DNA of 64,000 bases, from NCBI RefSeq assembly GCF_017377505.1, contig NZ_JAFREN010000022.1, positions 1 to 64,000 on the forward strand. The letters run 5' to 3'. The DNA is from Enterococcus sp. DIV0212c (lineage in GTDB: Bacteria; Bacillota; Bacilli; Lactobacillales; Enterococcaceae). Under the pieces are notes generated by a model. The model did no database searches. It saw only the letters and a program-made list of their open reading frames with translations, and had not been told where the DNA came from. A program made the position numbers and the translations under genes. This document shows, one piece after another, positions 1 through 8,756 of the stretch (positions are counted from its first letter, which is position 1; every line of letters begins with the position of its first letter).

Positions 1-20
1 CATCTCTTTTTTTGTTGTGC

Positions 21-1052
21 TTATTTAGAAGACTCTTCAGTCTTGCTTGATGATTCTTCTGTTTTACTTGAAGAATCTTTAGATTTTTTAGAGTCACTTG
101 ATTTAGAATCTTTTTCTTCTTTCTTAGAAGAATCACTTGATTTAGCTGAATCTTTTGTTTCAACTAAGCCAGCTAATACATCTTTGAAGGCGTCATCTTT
201 AATTTTTACATTTGCGTCAGCTAAAACTTCAGATGTTACTTTTTGGACGAATTCTTGATCGTTTTGTTTAGCTGTTTCAGCAATTTTTTTCAATTCTTTT
301 TTGTAAGGAGCCATGTCGTTGCCTTTGTCCTTGTTTTTCACCATTTTTACGATAGTGAATGTTGATTGGTAACCAGTAGCATCAGTTGCTTGGATAGGTT
401 CAGAAATTTCACCATCTTTTAGTTTAAAGGCAGCTGTTTTAACAGCTTCAGCAACAGTTTCAGTTTGAGAGTCAAATTTCACTTTGCCGCCGTTTTCTTT
501 TGTTGCAGTATCAGTTGATTTTTCTTTAGCGATTTTTGTAAAGTCGCCGCCGTCAGTCAATTGTTTTTTAATTTCTTTTGCTTCATCTTCAGTAGCAACT
601 TGGATGATTTGAGCTTCTACTTCTGGATGGAATGTTTCCCAAGAAGCTTTTAAATCTGCATCAGTAATTTTGATGTGTGATTTAATACCAGCTTGGTATG
701 CAAGGCTTTTTTTGATTTGTTCTTTATAACTTTTTTCTGTTAGACCAGCTTGTTTTAATTGATCTTCAAAGTTTCCGCCTTGATCTTTGATGCTTTTCTT
801 AGTTTCATCAAATTTAGCTTGAACATCTTTGTCTGAAACATCTTTGCCATATTTTTGATCAAATACTTTGAAAATGATCATTTGTTGAACGGCTTGTTGA
901 CTTGCTTGTTGCGTTTTTACTTGGTCGAAAAAGTCATTGACAGTGATTGTTCCGCCTTTCATTGTTGCGATGTCTTGTGAACCGCCTGAACAAGCAGCTA
1001 ATGCAAAAATACTAAATACGCCTGCGGCAGCTAAGATTAATTTTTTCTTCAT
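21..1052 (-). CDS. prsA: PrsA-type lipoprotein foldase (parvulin PPIase)
   Basis: Membrane-anchored extracytoplasmic foldase that helps secreted proteins fold after Sec export. From the chosen start (ATG at 1052, AGGAGT ribosome site just upstream) the protein is 343 aa. It has a lipoprotein signal with the lipobox Cys at residue 21, an N-terminal SurA-like helical region, a parvulin (PPIC) domain at about residues 135-245, and a low-complexity Ser/Lys/Glu tail of about 45 residues that probably spans the wall. An in-frame start 19 codons upstream is possible but would put extra residues before a normal lipoprotein signal. It is transcribed away from the genes to its right. Family assignment is firm; the substrates cannot be read from sequence. 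Confidence 0.95.
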   Translation of the reverse strand: MKKKLILAAAGVFSIFALAACSGGSQDIATMKGGTITVNDFFDQVKTQQASQQAVQQMIIFKVFDQKYGKDVSDKDVQAKFDETKKSIKDQGGNFEDQLKQAGLTEKSYKEQIKKSLAYQAGIKSHIKITDADLKASWETFHPEVEAQIIQVATEDEAKEIKKQLTDGGDFTKIAKEKSTDTATKENGGKVKFDSQTETVAEAVKTAAFKLKDGEISEPIQATDATGYQSTFTIVKMVKNKDKGNDMAPYKKELKKIAETAKQNDQEFVQKVTSEVLADANVKIKDDAFKDVLAGLVETKDSAKSSDSSKKEEKDSKSSDSKKSKDSSSKTEESSSKTEESSK

Positions 1053-1347
1053 TCTTTTAAGCACTCCTAAGTTTGTTTTATTTTTTATTATGTAGAAATT
1101 AATTCTCACGGTTATAACTATACCACATTATGTTTCATAAAAGAAATAAGCAAAGCATAGTTTCAAGAAATTTTCGAATTTAGGGCACAATTTCATCTAT
1201 AAGTATGGATATTTTAAGAAAGTTCGTCTAAATATGTATTTAACTGGTTTTAATTGCCAATTATAGGTATTAAATTGGAAATGAAATCAGTCTTTTTAAT
1301 AAAAAAATAAAAATTTTCACATCAAATATTTAAATAAAAATCATTAA

Positions 1348-1377
1348 GGATGCGATAGAAATAAAATTATCGCACCC
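1348..1377 (-). terminator. Rho-independent terminator after the YtxH/HIT pair
   Basis: A 10-bp stem (GGGTGCGATA with TATCGCATCC, one G-T pair) lies just past the stop of the YtxH-like gene and is followed by a T-rich run when read on the minus strand. Confidence 0.7.
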
Positions 1378-1389
1378 TTGAAAGTTTTT

Positions 1390-1731
1390 CTAGTCTGATT
1401 CGGGCATTTCAGGTAATTCAGCTTGGATTTTCTCTACTTGTTCTTGGATTTGATCTAATCTAGGCTCTGCTTGAAACTTAAAGTCTTCAAGATCTTGGTT
1501 GAGACCTTCAATAAATGGTTCAATGTACATATCCGCTGTTGCTTGAAATGCCGCTGCGGATTCTTTGAATTGATCTAACTTTTCAGTGAAATCCTCTTTT
1601 AAATCAGACCATTCATCTAATTCGTCTACAAACTTTTGCCGAGTTGCTTTGCCGCTTCTTGGTGCAAATAGTAGACCACTTGCAGCTCCAACGACTGCGC
1701 CAAATAAAATCCCTTTAGAAAATTTTCCCAT
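1390..1731 (-). CDS. YtxH-domain membrane-associated protein
   Basis: 113 aa. An N-terminal glycine/alanine-rich hydrophobic segment (residues about 5-25) contains the FAPRSGK-type motif typical of YtxH/GvpP-like proteins, followed by a long charged helical region likely to form a coiled coil. Members are envelope-associated and often stress-linked, but no biochemical role is established. Its start overlaps the HIT gene stop, so the two are probably one transcript ending at the hairpin at 1348-1377. Confidence 0.8.
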   Translation of the reverse strand: MGKFSKGILFGAVVGAASGLLFAPRSGKATRQKFVDELDEWSDLKEDFTEKLDQFKESAAAFQATADMYIEPFIEGLNQDLEDFKFQAEPRLDQIQEQVEKIQAELPEMPESD

Positions 1732-2159
1732 TATTGATCCACCTGCTTCGCAATTTTTTTCGCAATTTCTTGCATTTGTTCAGGAGAATAAGCTTCTTGA
1801 TTATTTCCAAAGTGAATGGAGAAATCATCTGTTTTTCCATAACGTGGAATCAAATGAATATGAGAATGGAAGACAGATTGATAAGCTAATTCTTTATTAT
1901 TATTGATAATATTCAATCCCTGCATCTCAGGAAAAGCTTTTTCCAAAGCGCGTGCTACTTTAGGAACACGTGCAAAAACTTCGCCGGCTAATGCGGGATC
2001 ATACTCAAAAATGTCGGTTACATGTTCTTTAGGAACAAGCAATGTATGACCTTTTGTCACTTGAGTGATATCTAAAAAGGCATAAACTTTGTCATCTTCA
2101 TAAACTTTATAACTTGGAATTTCTTGATTGATGATCTTACAAAAAATACAATCGGACAT
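1731..2159 (-). CDS. hit: HIT-family nucleotide-binding hydrolase
   Basis: 142 aa, full length for the bacterial HinT/HIT group. The histidine triad HSHIHLIPR at about residues 98-106 gives the catalytic His that attacks nucleoside phosphoramidates or aminoacyl-AMP. The N-terminal CIFCKI motif provides the usual zinc-ligand cysteines. It lies divergent to ecsAB, an arrangement common in Firmicutes. Cytoplasmic housekeeping enzyme with a poorly defined physiological substrate. Confidence 0.92.
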   Translation of the reverse strand: MSDCIFCKIINQEIPSYKVYEDDKVYAFLDITQVTKGHTLLVPKEHVTDIFEYDPALAGEVFARVPKVARALEKAFPEMQGLNIINNNKELAYQSVFHSHIHLIPRYGKTDDFSIHFGNNQEAYSPEQMQEIAKKIAKQVDQ

Positions 2160-2255
2160 GGTATCCCTTCTTTCTTTATACTGTTTCTTTTACTTTACCA
2201 TACCTTGAATTTTATTTGGGAGGAAAAGTTCATGAAACCTTCAAAAAGTTCGTGG

Positions 2256-2261
2256 TATAAT
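2256..2261 (+). promoter_or_regulatory. Extended -10 promoter of the ecs operon
   Basis: TATAAT preceded by TG one base upstream (TGgTATAAT) lies about 35 bases before the ecsA start. No convincing -35 box is seen, as is usual for extended -10 promoters. Confidence 0.55.
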
Positions 2262-2294
2262 AGATGTACGATAAAATTAGTTGGAGGGACATTA

Positions 2295-3032
2295 ATGAGT
2301 TTAGTAATTGAACACTTAACAGGAGGCTACGGTCATATACCTGTTTTAAAAGATATTAATTTTGAAGTGAAATCTGGTGAAATGGTTGGTTTGATCGGGT
2401 TGAATGGTGCAGGAAAGAGTACCACAATCAAAAACGTGATTGGTTTATTAACGCCACAAAAAGGGAAAATCTCCATTGATGGAGAGACATTGAAACAACA
2501 GCCGGAAAGCTATCGCAAGAAAATTGGTTATATTCCTGAAACGCCGTCTTTATATGAAGAGTTGACGTTAAGAGAACATATCGAAATTACAGCAATGGCG
2601 TATGATATTCCTATTGAAGAAGCCTTCAAGCGTGCAGATGCATTGCTAAAAACATTCCGTTTAGAAAATAAATTAGATTGGTTTCCTGCTAATTTTTCTA
2701 AAGGAATGAAACAAAAAGTCATGGTTTTATGTGCTTTCTTGATTGAACCAAGCTTGTATATTATTGATGAACCGTTTTTAGGTTTGGACCCGTTAGCGAT
2801 CCATGCGTTATTAGAATTAATGGATGAAATGCGTAATCAAGGTGCGGCAATTTTGATGTCGACGCATATTTTAGCAACGGCTGAGCGTTATTGTGATCGT
2901 TTTGTTGTGTTGCATGACGGGGAAGTTCGGGCAGTTGGTTCAATGGAAGAGCTGCGTGAAGAGTTCAGTTTACCAGGATCTTCCTTAGATGATATTTATA
3001 TCGCACTAACAAAAGAAGAAAAGGTGGGTTAA
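2295..3032 (+). CDS. ecsA: EcsA ABC transporter ATP-binding protein
   Basis: ATPase subunit of the Ecs exporter, which in Bacillus affects protein secretion, intramembrane proteolysis and competence, and in enterococci is linked to peptide pheromone export. The ATG at 2295 has GGAGGG upstream and gives 245 aa, the normal EcsA length; a longer upstream reading frame has no ribosome site. Walker A (GLNGAGKST), a signature of the SKGMKQK type, Walker B (IIDEP) and the switch His are all present. EcsB starts two bases downstream, so the genes are co-translated. Confidence 0.94.
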   Translation: MSLVIEHLTGGYGHIPVLKDINFEVKSGEMVGLIGLNGAGKSTTIKNVIGLLTPQKGKISIDGETLKQQPESYRKKIGYIPETPSLYEELTLREHIEITAMAYDIPIEEAFKRADALLKTFRLENKLDWFPANFSKGMKQKVMVLCAFLIEPSLYIIDEPFLGLDPLAIHALLELMDEMRNQGAAILMSTHILATAERYCDRFVVLHDGEVRAVGSMEELREEFSLPGSSLDDIYIALTKEEKVG

Positions 3033-3033
3033 T

Positions 3034-4251
3034 ATGTCTGGATTCTTTGGCATTCGTTTAGCTCGCCATTTGAAAAAAATGATGAAGTATATGCGTTATG
3101 TATTTAATGACCATTTTATTTTGGTTTGTGTCTTTTTATTAGGAGGACTAGGTTTTTATTATTCACAAGTATTAAAGACGTTGCCAGTAAATTTTGTTTG
3201 GGGTCGGCCGATTATTGTAGTTCTTTGGCTGGCTTTGCTGCAAATTGGCCGGATTGCTACATTAGCGCAAGAGGCTGATAAGGTGTTTATTCTACCAAAA
3301 GAACCTGAGATGAATGTGTATTTAAATCGGGCCATTCGCTATTCTTTTTGGTTGCCGTTAGTGGCACTATTCTTGATGGGCGGTATGTCGATGCCATTAG
3401 TGGTTGTTTCGACTGGCTGGGCCTTTTCAACATTTTTCTATTTTATTGTCATGCTTGGGATTTTAAAAGCAAGCCATCTACGCTTACAGAAATATGAATT
3501 ATATCAAATCTCTTCAAGTGAACGTCTTCTATGGTTTGCTTTGTGGTTGATTACCAGTTTAGTAGCAATTGGTCTGAGTTTATACGTCTTACCTTGGGTA
3601 GGGTTACTTGCAGCGCTTATGCAGGCGATTTTATTCTATGTGGTATTGAAGAAAAAAGAGCAGGCTGTATCGTTAGACTGGGAATTGATGGTTCAAAAAG
3701 AAAAAAATCGGATGCATCGTATTTATCAATTTATTCATCTATTTACAGATGTACCAGAAATATCCAGTAGTGTGAAACGTAGAAAAATTCTTGATCCTCT
3801 ATTGAGTAAAATCAAAAAAGAAAATCGAAATACCTATTTGTATCTTTACGCTCGCAGCTTTTTAAGAGGTTCTGAGTACAGTGGTTTATTTCTTCGTTTA
3901 GTTTTAGTTGGAGGCGTCATTTTATTTTTCCTAAAAGAATTTTGGATCTCAATGGGCGTATCCGTTTTATTTGTTTATTTGATCGGATTTCAGTTGATTC
4001 CGATTTATACGCAGTTTGATTATATGGTGATGACCCATTTATATCCTGTACCGGATGGACAAAAGAAACAGGCAGTAAGTAAGCTTGTGACGGTTTTGTT
4101 ACTTGTGGCAGCAGCTCTGTTCAGTATCTTTGTTTTGATTGCGTTACCTGATCTTAAAGAAGGATTAATGGTTATAGCAGCGTTGATTGTTGAAGTTTTG
4201 TTGTTTGCTAAGTTTTATGTTCCTTATCGTTTGAAGAAAATGGAGGCTTAA
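3034..4251 (+). CDS. ecsB: EcsB ABC transporter permease
   Basis: 405 aa integral membrane partner of EcsA with roughly eight to nine hydrophobic segments and a charged cytoplasmic loop near the middle (about residues 215-260). It follows ecsA without a gap and overlaps the dat start by one base. Length and position match EcsB across Firmicutes. Confidence 0.92.
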   Translation: MSGFFGIRLARHLKKMMKYMRYVFNDHFILVCVFLLGGLGFYYSQVLKTLPVNFVWGRPIIVVLWLALLQIGRIATLAQEADKVFILPKEPEMNVYLNRAIRYSFWLPLVALFLMGGMSMPLVVVSTGWAFSTFFYFIVMLGILKASHLRLQKYELYQISSSERLLWFALWLITSLVAIGLSLYVLPWVGLLAALMQAILFYVVLKKKEQAVSLDWELMVQKEKNRMHRIYQFIHLFTDVPEISSSVKRRKILDPLLSKIKKENRNTYLYLYARSFLRGSEYSGLFLRLVLVGGVILFFLKEFWISMGVSVLFVYLIGFQLIPIYTQFDYMVMTHLYPVPDGQKKQAVSKLVTVLLLVAAALFSIFVLIALPDLKEGLMVIAALIVEVLLFAKFYVPYRLKKMEA

Positions 4252-4253
4252 TG

Positions 4254-5117
4254 ATGCATATTTTATGGAATGATCAAATTGTTGAACGTGAAGAAGTAAA
4301 AATCGATATCGAAGATCGCGGCTATCAATATGGGGACGGTCTTTATGAAGTAATTCGTGTGTATAATGGTCATTTGTATATGATGGAAGAACATTTGAAT
4401 CGCTTATGGAACGGTGCTGAAAAAATCAGAATGCACATGCCTTTTACAAAAGAAGAATTAGCTGCTAATTTAAAAAAATTAGTTGAAATAGAAGGAATCA
4501 AAGAAGGAAAGCTTTATTTTCAAGTAACGCGGGGAATCGATTCGCCAAGAAATCATGCTTTGCCTGATCCAGAGAAAGTTACAGGCGTTTTAACGGCTAA
4601 TATTAGGCCGTATGAACGACCTATAGCGAAAATGGAAGCAGGAATAAGCGTAGCGATTGTTCCTGATACACGGTGGTTGCATTGCGATATCAAATCATTG
4701 AGTTTAATGGGCAATATATTGTCTTTAGATGAAGCTCGCCGTAAAGGTTTTGATGATGCGGTGCTTATACGTGATGGGAAAGTAACAGAAGCTTCAGCAG
4801 CAAATTTTTGGGTAGTGAAAGACGGAACACTTTATACACATCCAGATGGAAACTTGATTTTACCAGGAATTACAAAAATGAAAATTTTACAAATAGCCAA
4901 AGACTTGAATATTCCAGTAAAAGAAGAAGCTGTTTCTGAGGAAGAGTTATTTACCGCTGATGAATGTTTTGTTTCAGGTTCGTTGACAGAAATCGTGCCG
5001 GTTGTAAAAGTGAATGATCATATTATAGGAACAGGAAAACCTGGAAAAGTTACGGAACGGCTGTTAAATGCGTACATTGCTAGCGTTGATGGAACCTGCG
5101 GAACAGCTGTAAAATAA
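4254..5117 (+). CDS. dat: D-amino acid transaminase (PLP class IV)
   Basis: Makes D-glutamate from D-alanine and 2-oxoglutarate for peptidoglycan. The 287-aa protein has the class IV fold with the PLP lysine in the CDIKSLS motif and the RGYQYGDG segment near the N terminus that marks D-amino acid transaminases. Two adjacent ATGs exist. The second (4254) lies seven bases from GGAGG and is preferred over the one at 4251, which overlaps the ecsB stop. Co-transcribed with ecsAB. Confidence 0.92.
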   Translation: MHILWNDQIVEREEVKIDIEDRGYQYGDGLYEVIRVYNGHLYMMEEHLNRLWNGAEKIRMHMPFTKEELAANLKKLVEIEGIKEGKLYFQVTRGIDSPRNHALPDPEKVTGVLTANIRPYERPIAKMEAGISVAIVPDTRWLHCDIKSLSLMGNILSLDEARRKGFDDAVLIRDGKVTEASAANFWVVKDGTLYTHPDGNLILPGITKMKILQIAKDLNIPVKEEAVSEEELFTADECFVSGSLTEIVPVVKVNDHIIGTGKPGKVTERLLNAYIASVDGTCGTAVK

Positions 5118-5203
5118 AATTGATGTAAAAAGAACAAGAGAGATGCTTGACGAAGTTCGTTACGGAAGCTAAAATGATACTTACTGTAAATAATTAGTTT
5201 TCT

Positions 5204-5316
5204 GGCTTCACAGGCTAGTCTCTCGGAAAAAAGATGAATCATTCTTGTGACTAAAAGCGTCTCAACAAGGATGCTCTATTTTTCAGTCGAGACCAAACGA
5301 GCCTGTTACGCTTTTA
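5204..5316. repeat. Structured interspersed repeat, copy 1
   Basis: First of two tandem copies (period 121 bases). Outer stem ACAGGCT (5210-5216) pairs with AGCCTGT (5300-5306), and an inner stem GTCTC pairs with GAGAC (5289-5293). Related copies lie at 61.1-61.4 kb with compensatory stem changes. The function is unknown: it could be a structured leader of ccrZ or an intergenic palindromic repeat of the EFAR/BOX kind. Confidence 0.75.
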
Positions 5317-5324
5317 TGTTATCT

Positions 5325-5436
5325 AGCTTCACAGGCTAGTCTCTCGGAAAAAAGATGAATCATTCTCGTGACTAAAAGCGTCCCAACAAGGATTCCCTAT
5401 TTTTCAGTCGAGACTAAACGAGCCTGTTACGCTTTT
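5325..5436. repeat. Structured interspersed repeat, copy 2
   Basis: Second tandem copy, about 95% identical to copy 1 by eye. Outer stem ACAGGCT (5331-5337) with AGCCTGT (5421-5427). It ends about 30 bases before the ccrZ start, so it would sit in the 5' leader if ccrZ is transcribed from upstream of it. Confidence 0.75.
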
Positions 5437-5465
5437 ATATTGTGTTAAGATAGGAGATAATTTCC

Positions 5466-6245
5466 ATGGCATTTCAGTTGGATAAGGAATGGCGCTTGCA
5501 GCCAATAAAAGGCGCAACTGGCCAAACTTTCATGGGTATACGTGCGACTGAAAGAGTATTTATTAAACGAAATACTTCTCCTCTTTTGGCCGCTTTGTCT
5601 AAAGAAGGAATTGCCCCTAAGCTAGTTTGGACGAAACGAACAGTTACGGGTGATATTTTAACTGCGCAAGAATGGTTGGATGGGCAAGTTCTTAAAGCAC
5701 AAGAAATCGGCCAAAGAAATGACGTGGTGGATGTGCTTTATCACTTGCATCATTCACACATGCTAAAAAGTATGCTGGAAAAAATTGGCGGGCAAATTCA
5801 GACGCCTGCTATGATGCTTCAAGCGTACGGTGAGAAATTGCCGACGGAGCTTCAAAAGAATACGTACCTTGCAAGAGTTTATCGCTATTTGCAAGAGAAT
5901 ATACCCAATTATTCTATTCGTAATTACATGGTTGTTCATGGCGATGTAAATCATCGTAATTGGATCGTATCTAATAACTATCTGTATTTAGTTGATTGGG
6001 ACTCAGTGATGGTTGCAGACCCTGCATTGGATCTAGGAATGTTATTGGGGCATTATGTACCGCGAGCAAGCTGGAATAAGTGGCTGCTATCGTATGGTAT
6101 GAGACCAAGTGAAGAAGCCTTGACTCGGATCAAGTGGTACGCTTTATTCAATTTTCTACAAGAAATTCTCCGTCACTATCAATCAGGAGAAACAAGAGAA
6201 ATGAATGCAGAGATTTTAAACTTGAAACAAGCTTTTGGGTATTAA
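5466..6245 (+). CDS. ccrZ: CcrZ/YtmP-type choline-kinase-fold phosphotransferase
   Basis: 259 aa protein of the aminoglycoside phosphotransferase/choline kinase fold. The catalytic loop VVHGDVNHRNW (about residues 156-166) and the metal-binding VDWDS motif are intact. Genes of this type sit directly upstream of trmB across Firmicutes; in Streptococcus pneumoniae the homologue CcrZ links FtsZ to replication initiation. Here too trmB follows. The start ATG has TAGGAG upstream. The tandem structured repeats occupy its whole 5' region. Confidence 0.85.
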   Translation: MAFQLDKEWRLQPIKGATGQTFMGIRATERVFIKRNTSPLLAALSKEGIAPKLVWTKRTVTGDILTAQEWLDGQVLKAQEIGQRNDVVDVLYHLHHSHMLKSMLEKIGGQIQTPAMMLQAYGEKLPTELQKNTYLARVYRYLQENIPNYSIRNYMVVHGDVNHRNWIVSNNYLYLVDWDSVMVADPALDLGMLLGHYVPRASWNKWLLSYGMRPSEEALTRIKWYALFNFLQEILRHYQSGETREMNAEILNLKQAFGY

Positions 6246-6308
6246 AGCGGCTGGAAAAAGTGTTTGGCTCTAAAGGACCTACCTTTTTTCGCGCTTACTA
6301 AAATAGTA

Positions 6309-6346
6309 GAGGGCAGCACAAAACAATAAGGTTTTGTTCTACCCTC
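6309..6346 (+). terminator. Hairpin between ccrZ and trmB
   Basis: A 16-base arm (6309-6324) pairs almost perfectly with 6331-6346 over a six-base loop. The T-run after it is weak, so it may attenuate rather than stop transcription into trmB. Confidence 0.5.
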
Positions 6347-6382
6347 TTAAAATTTGTTAATAAGAGGAAGGAAACAAAAAAC

Positions 6383-7030
6383 ATGCGAATGAGAAAAAGA
6401 CCTGGAGCAGCTGATCTTTTAGCTAGTCATCCTGAATTAGTTGTTGATGAACCAGCCAAGTGGCAAGGACGTTGGGCGGAACGTTTTGGGAATGAGCACC
6501 CCATTCATATCGAAATCGGCTCTGGTAAGGGACAATTTGTAGTAGGAATGGCAAAAGCGAATCCAGATATCAATTATATTGGGATCGACATGCAACTAAG
6601 TGTTCTTTCAATTGCATTAGAAAAAGCTTTAGAAGAAGAGCTACCTAACTTGCAATTACTTCATGTCAACGGAGAAGAATTGACACAATATTTTGCAGAA
6701 AACGAAATCGATCAAATTTATTTGAATTTTTCTGATCCATGGCCAAAAACACGACATGAAAAACGTCGATTAACGTTTAAAACATTTTTAGCAACAGATG
6801 AAAAAATTCTAAAACCAAATGGTGAAATTCATTTTAAAACCGATAATCGTGGGTTGTTTGAATATTCATTAAGTAGTTTTTCAAAATATGGGATGATTCT
6901 AGAACAAGTTTGGCTAGACCTTCATGCTAGTGATTATGAAGGCAATATTATGACCGAATATGAAGAAAAGTTTTCTGCTAAAGGTCAGCCTATTTACCGT
7001 GTTGAAGCTAGGTTTCAAGCAGACAAATAA
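6383..7030 (+). CDS. trmB: tRNA (guanine46-N7)-methyltransferase
   Basis: 215 aa class I SAM-dependent enzyme that makes m7G46 in the tRNA variable loop. It shows the SAM-binding EIGSGKGQF motif (about residues 44-52), the [13 protein letters not shown] signature, and a conserved acidic C-terminal region. Length is standard. The ribosome site is GAGGAAGG. A strong bidirectional terminator follows. Confidence 0.95.
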   Translation: MRMRKRPGAADLLASHPELVVDEPAKWQGRWAERFGNEHPIHIEIGSGKGQFVVGMAKANPDINYIGIDMQLSVLSIALEKALEEELPNLQLLHVNGEELTQYFAENEIDQIYLNFSDPWPKTRHEKRRLTFKTFLATDEKILKPNGEIHFKTDNRGLFEYSLSSFSKYGMILEQVWLDLHASDYEGNIMTEYEEKFSAKGQPIYRVEARFQADK

Positions 7031-7089
7031 ACATAAAAAAAGCGAAAAACAGTCCATCTCAAATGTCTGTTTTTCGTTTTTTTATGTTT
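7030..7089. terminator. Bidirectional terminator between trmB and a convergent gene
   Basis: Long A-rich/T-rich palindrome (arms 7030-7052 and 7067-7089) with central stem CGAAAAACAG/CTGTTTTTCG. T-runs lie on both strands, so it serves the convergent genes on either side. Confidence 0.85.
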
Positions 7090-7429
7090 ACTCTTTAATT
7101 CGTCGAACATCGATCACAGTGCCTGTAAATGCATCAGCAGTGAATTCATACTGAACCATAACACCATCTTCTAAACGTGAAATCCCGCCATTATAAGTCT
7201 TTGAATGTACCGCAAATTTCCGTAATGGTTTTTTCTCAAACTCGATCCAAGATCCTTCAATCGGACCTTCTTTTAAAAAGGCTTCTTTTACATTTTCTAA
7301 AACTAAATCAGCATCCAATGTGCGTTTTTTCTGATACCATAATGTAGAAGCGATTCCGCTTATGATACCTAGACTAACGCCGATTGCTAACCCGCCTTTA
7401 AAATAACTTAATTCATTTTCTTCATTCAT
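7088..7429 (-). CDS. Small membrane-anchored protein, PepSY-like tail
   Basis: 113 aa. One membrane segment (about residues 12-30) is followed by a short soluble domain of about 80 residues whose helix and strands (DADLVLENVKEAF ... YEFTADAFTGTVIDV) resemble the predicted secreted PepSY-like small proteins of lactic acid bacteria. Function is not established. Single gene, convergent with trmB. Confidence 0.7.
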   Translation of the reverse strand: MNEENELSYFKGGLAIGVSLGIISGIASTLWYQKKRTLDADLVLENVKEAFLKEGPIEGSWIEFEKKPLRKFAVHSKTYNGGISRLEDGVMVQYEFTADAFTGTVIDVRRIKE

Positions 7430-7580
7430 GGGGAATAACCTCCGCGTATTTTCAAATGTTTGCTAAAATTCTTCAGCGTTAACTCTATTCTAACACATTG
7501 TCTGAAAATATCGAAAAACAAAAAACGTGGGCAATTGAAAAAATTTGCGTTATAATAAATGTGAAATCATATGAAAGGAG

Positions 7581-7661
7581 TATCTGCCGTTTTTGTTGGA
7601 AAATCATGTTATTTTTTAGCAAAAAAGAACGGCTGATCCTAAGTGGGATCGCTGGCAGATA
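7581..7661 (+). promoter_or_regulatory. Structured 5' leader of pepA
   Basis: TATCTGCC (7581-7588) pairs perfectly with GGCAGATA (7654-7661), enclosing a GATCC/GGATC hairpin (7635-7650). The same 5' arm can instead pair GCCGTT (7586-7591) with AACGGC (7628-7633). The two foldings are mutually exclusive. No known riboswitch consensus was recognised. Confidence 0.45.
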
Positions 7662-7669
7662 ATACAACG

Positions 7670-8746
7670 ATGGAAGAAAAAACATTTCAACGCATCAAAG
7701 AACTAACAGAATTACAAGGAACAAGCGGATTTGAAGATGATATTCGTGCGTATATGAAAAAAAATATGGCACCATTAGTAGACGAGATTCAATATGATGG
7801 TTTAGGCGGGATTTTTGGACTTAAAAGAGCCAAGGAACAAGATGCACCACGTGTTATGGTTGCGGCTCATATGGATGAAGTTGGTTTCATGCTGACTCAA
7901 ATCAAAGATAACGGATTGTTCCAAGTTGTTCCTTTAGGTGGCTGGAATCCTTATGTAGTATCAGCACAACGTTTTACGTTAAAAACAAGTAAAGGCAATT
8001 ATCCATGTATCTCTTCTTCTGTACCGCCACATTTATTACGTGGAACAAGCGGTCAAAAACAATTAGAAGTGACAGATATCCTGTTTGATGCTGGATTTGA
8101 ATCAAAAGAAGAAGCAGAAAGCTTTGGCGTTCGTCCAGGTGATTCAATCGTTCCACAAACGGAAACAATCAAAACAGCAAACGGTAAAAATATCATCAGT
8201 AAGTCATGGGATAACCGTTATGGTTGTACATTGGTCTTAGAAGCATTGGAAGCTTTACAAAACGAACAATTAGGCCACACGTTGATCGCTGGCGCTAACG
8301 TTCAAGAAGAAGTCGGTTTACGTGGTTCTAAACCTTCTGTTCATAAATTTAACCCAGATTTATTCTTTGCAGTTGATTGTTCAGCGGCAGATGATATCCA
8401 AACGAAAAAAGGCACTTATGGACATCTTGGTGAAGGAACATTGTTGCGTATTTACGATCCAGGTATGATCACATTACCTCGTGTACGTGAATATTTATTA
8501 GATACAGCCGCAACACATAACATTCCGTACCAATACTTCGTGTCTAAAGGGGGAACTGATGCAGGTGCGGCACATACAACAAATAATGGTGTACCAAGTA
8601 CAGTGATCGGTGTTTGTGGACGTTATATCCATACACATCAAACAATGTTCAACATTAAAGACTTTGAAGCTGCCCGTGAAATGTTGATCCAAGTCTTAAA
8701 AGGCTTAGACAAAACAACCGTCAATACAATCATTTACGGAAAGTAG
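7670..8746 (+). CDS. pepA: Glutamyl aminopeptidase PepA (M42 family)
   Basis: Cytoplasmic metallo-aminopeptidase that removes N-terminal Glu/Asp from peptides. M42 hallmarks are visible: VAAHMDEVGFM (metal ligands His and Asp), the SWDNRYGC segment, QEEVGLRG (catalytic Glu) and the C-terminal THQTMFNIKD region. The ATG at 7670 gives 358 aa, matching lactococcal PepA. A GTG nine codons earlier is open but neither has a strong ribosome site. A folded leader precedes the gene. The thioredoxin-like gene follows 10 bases after the stop. Confidence 0.92.
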   Translation: MEEKTFQRIKELTELQGTSGFEDDIRAYMKKNMAPLVDEIQYDGLGGIFGLKRAKEQDAPRVMVAAHMDEVGFMLTQIKDNGLFQVVPLGGWNPYVVSAQRFTLKTSKGNYPCISSSVPPHLLRGTSGQKQLEVTDILFDAGFESKEEAESFGVRPGDSIVPQTETIKTANGKNIISKSWDNRYGCTLVLEALEALQNEQLGHTLIAGANVQEEVGLRGSKPSVHKFNPDLFFAVDCSAADDIQTKKGTYGHLGEGTLLRIYDPGMITLPRVREYLLDTAATHNIPYQYFVSKGGTDAGAAHTTNNGVPSTVIGVCGRYIHTHQTMFNIKDFEAAREMLIQVLKGLDKTTVNTIIYGK

Positions 8747-8756
8747 GAGATAGTCT

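Noticed and set aside
7571..7636. Short leader-peptide frame in the pepA leader
   Set aside because: A 21-codon frame exists but the AAAGGAG motif lies inside it rather than upstream of its ATG, so translation is doubtful; the RNA pairing explains the region better.
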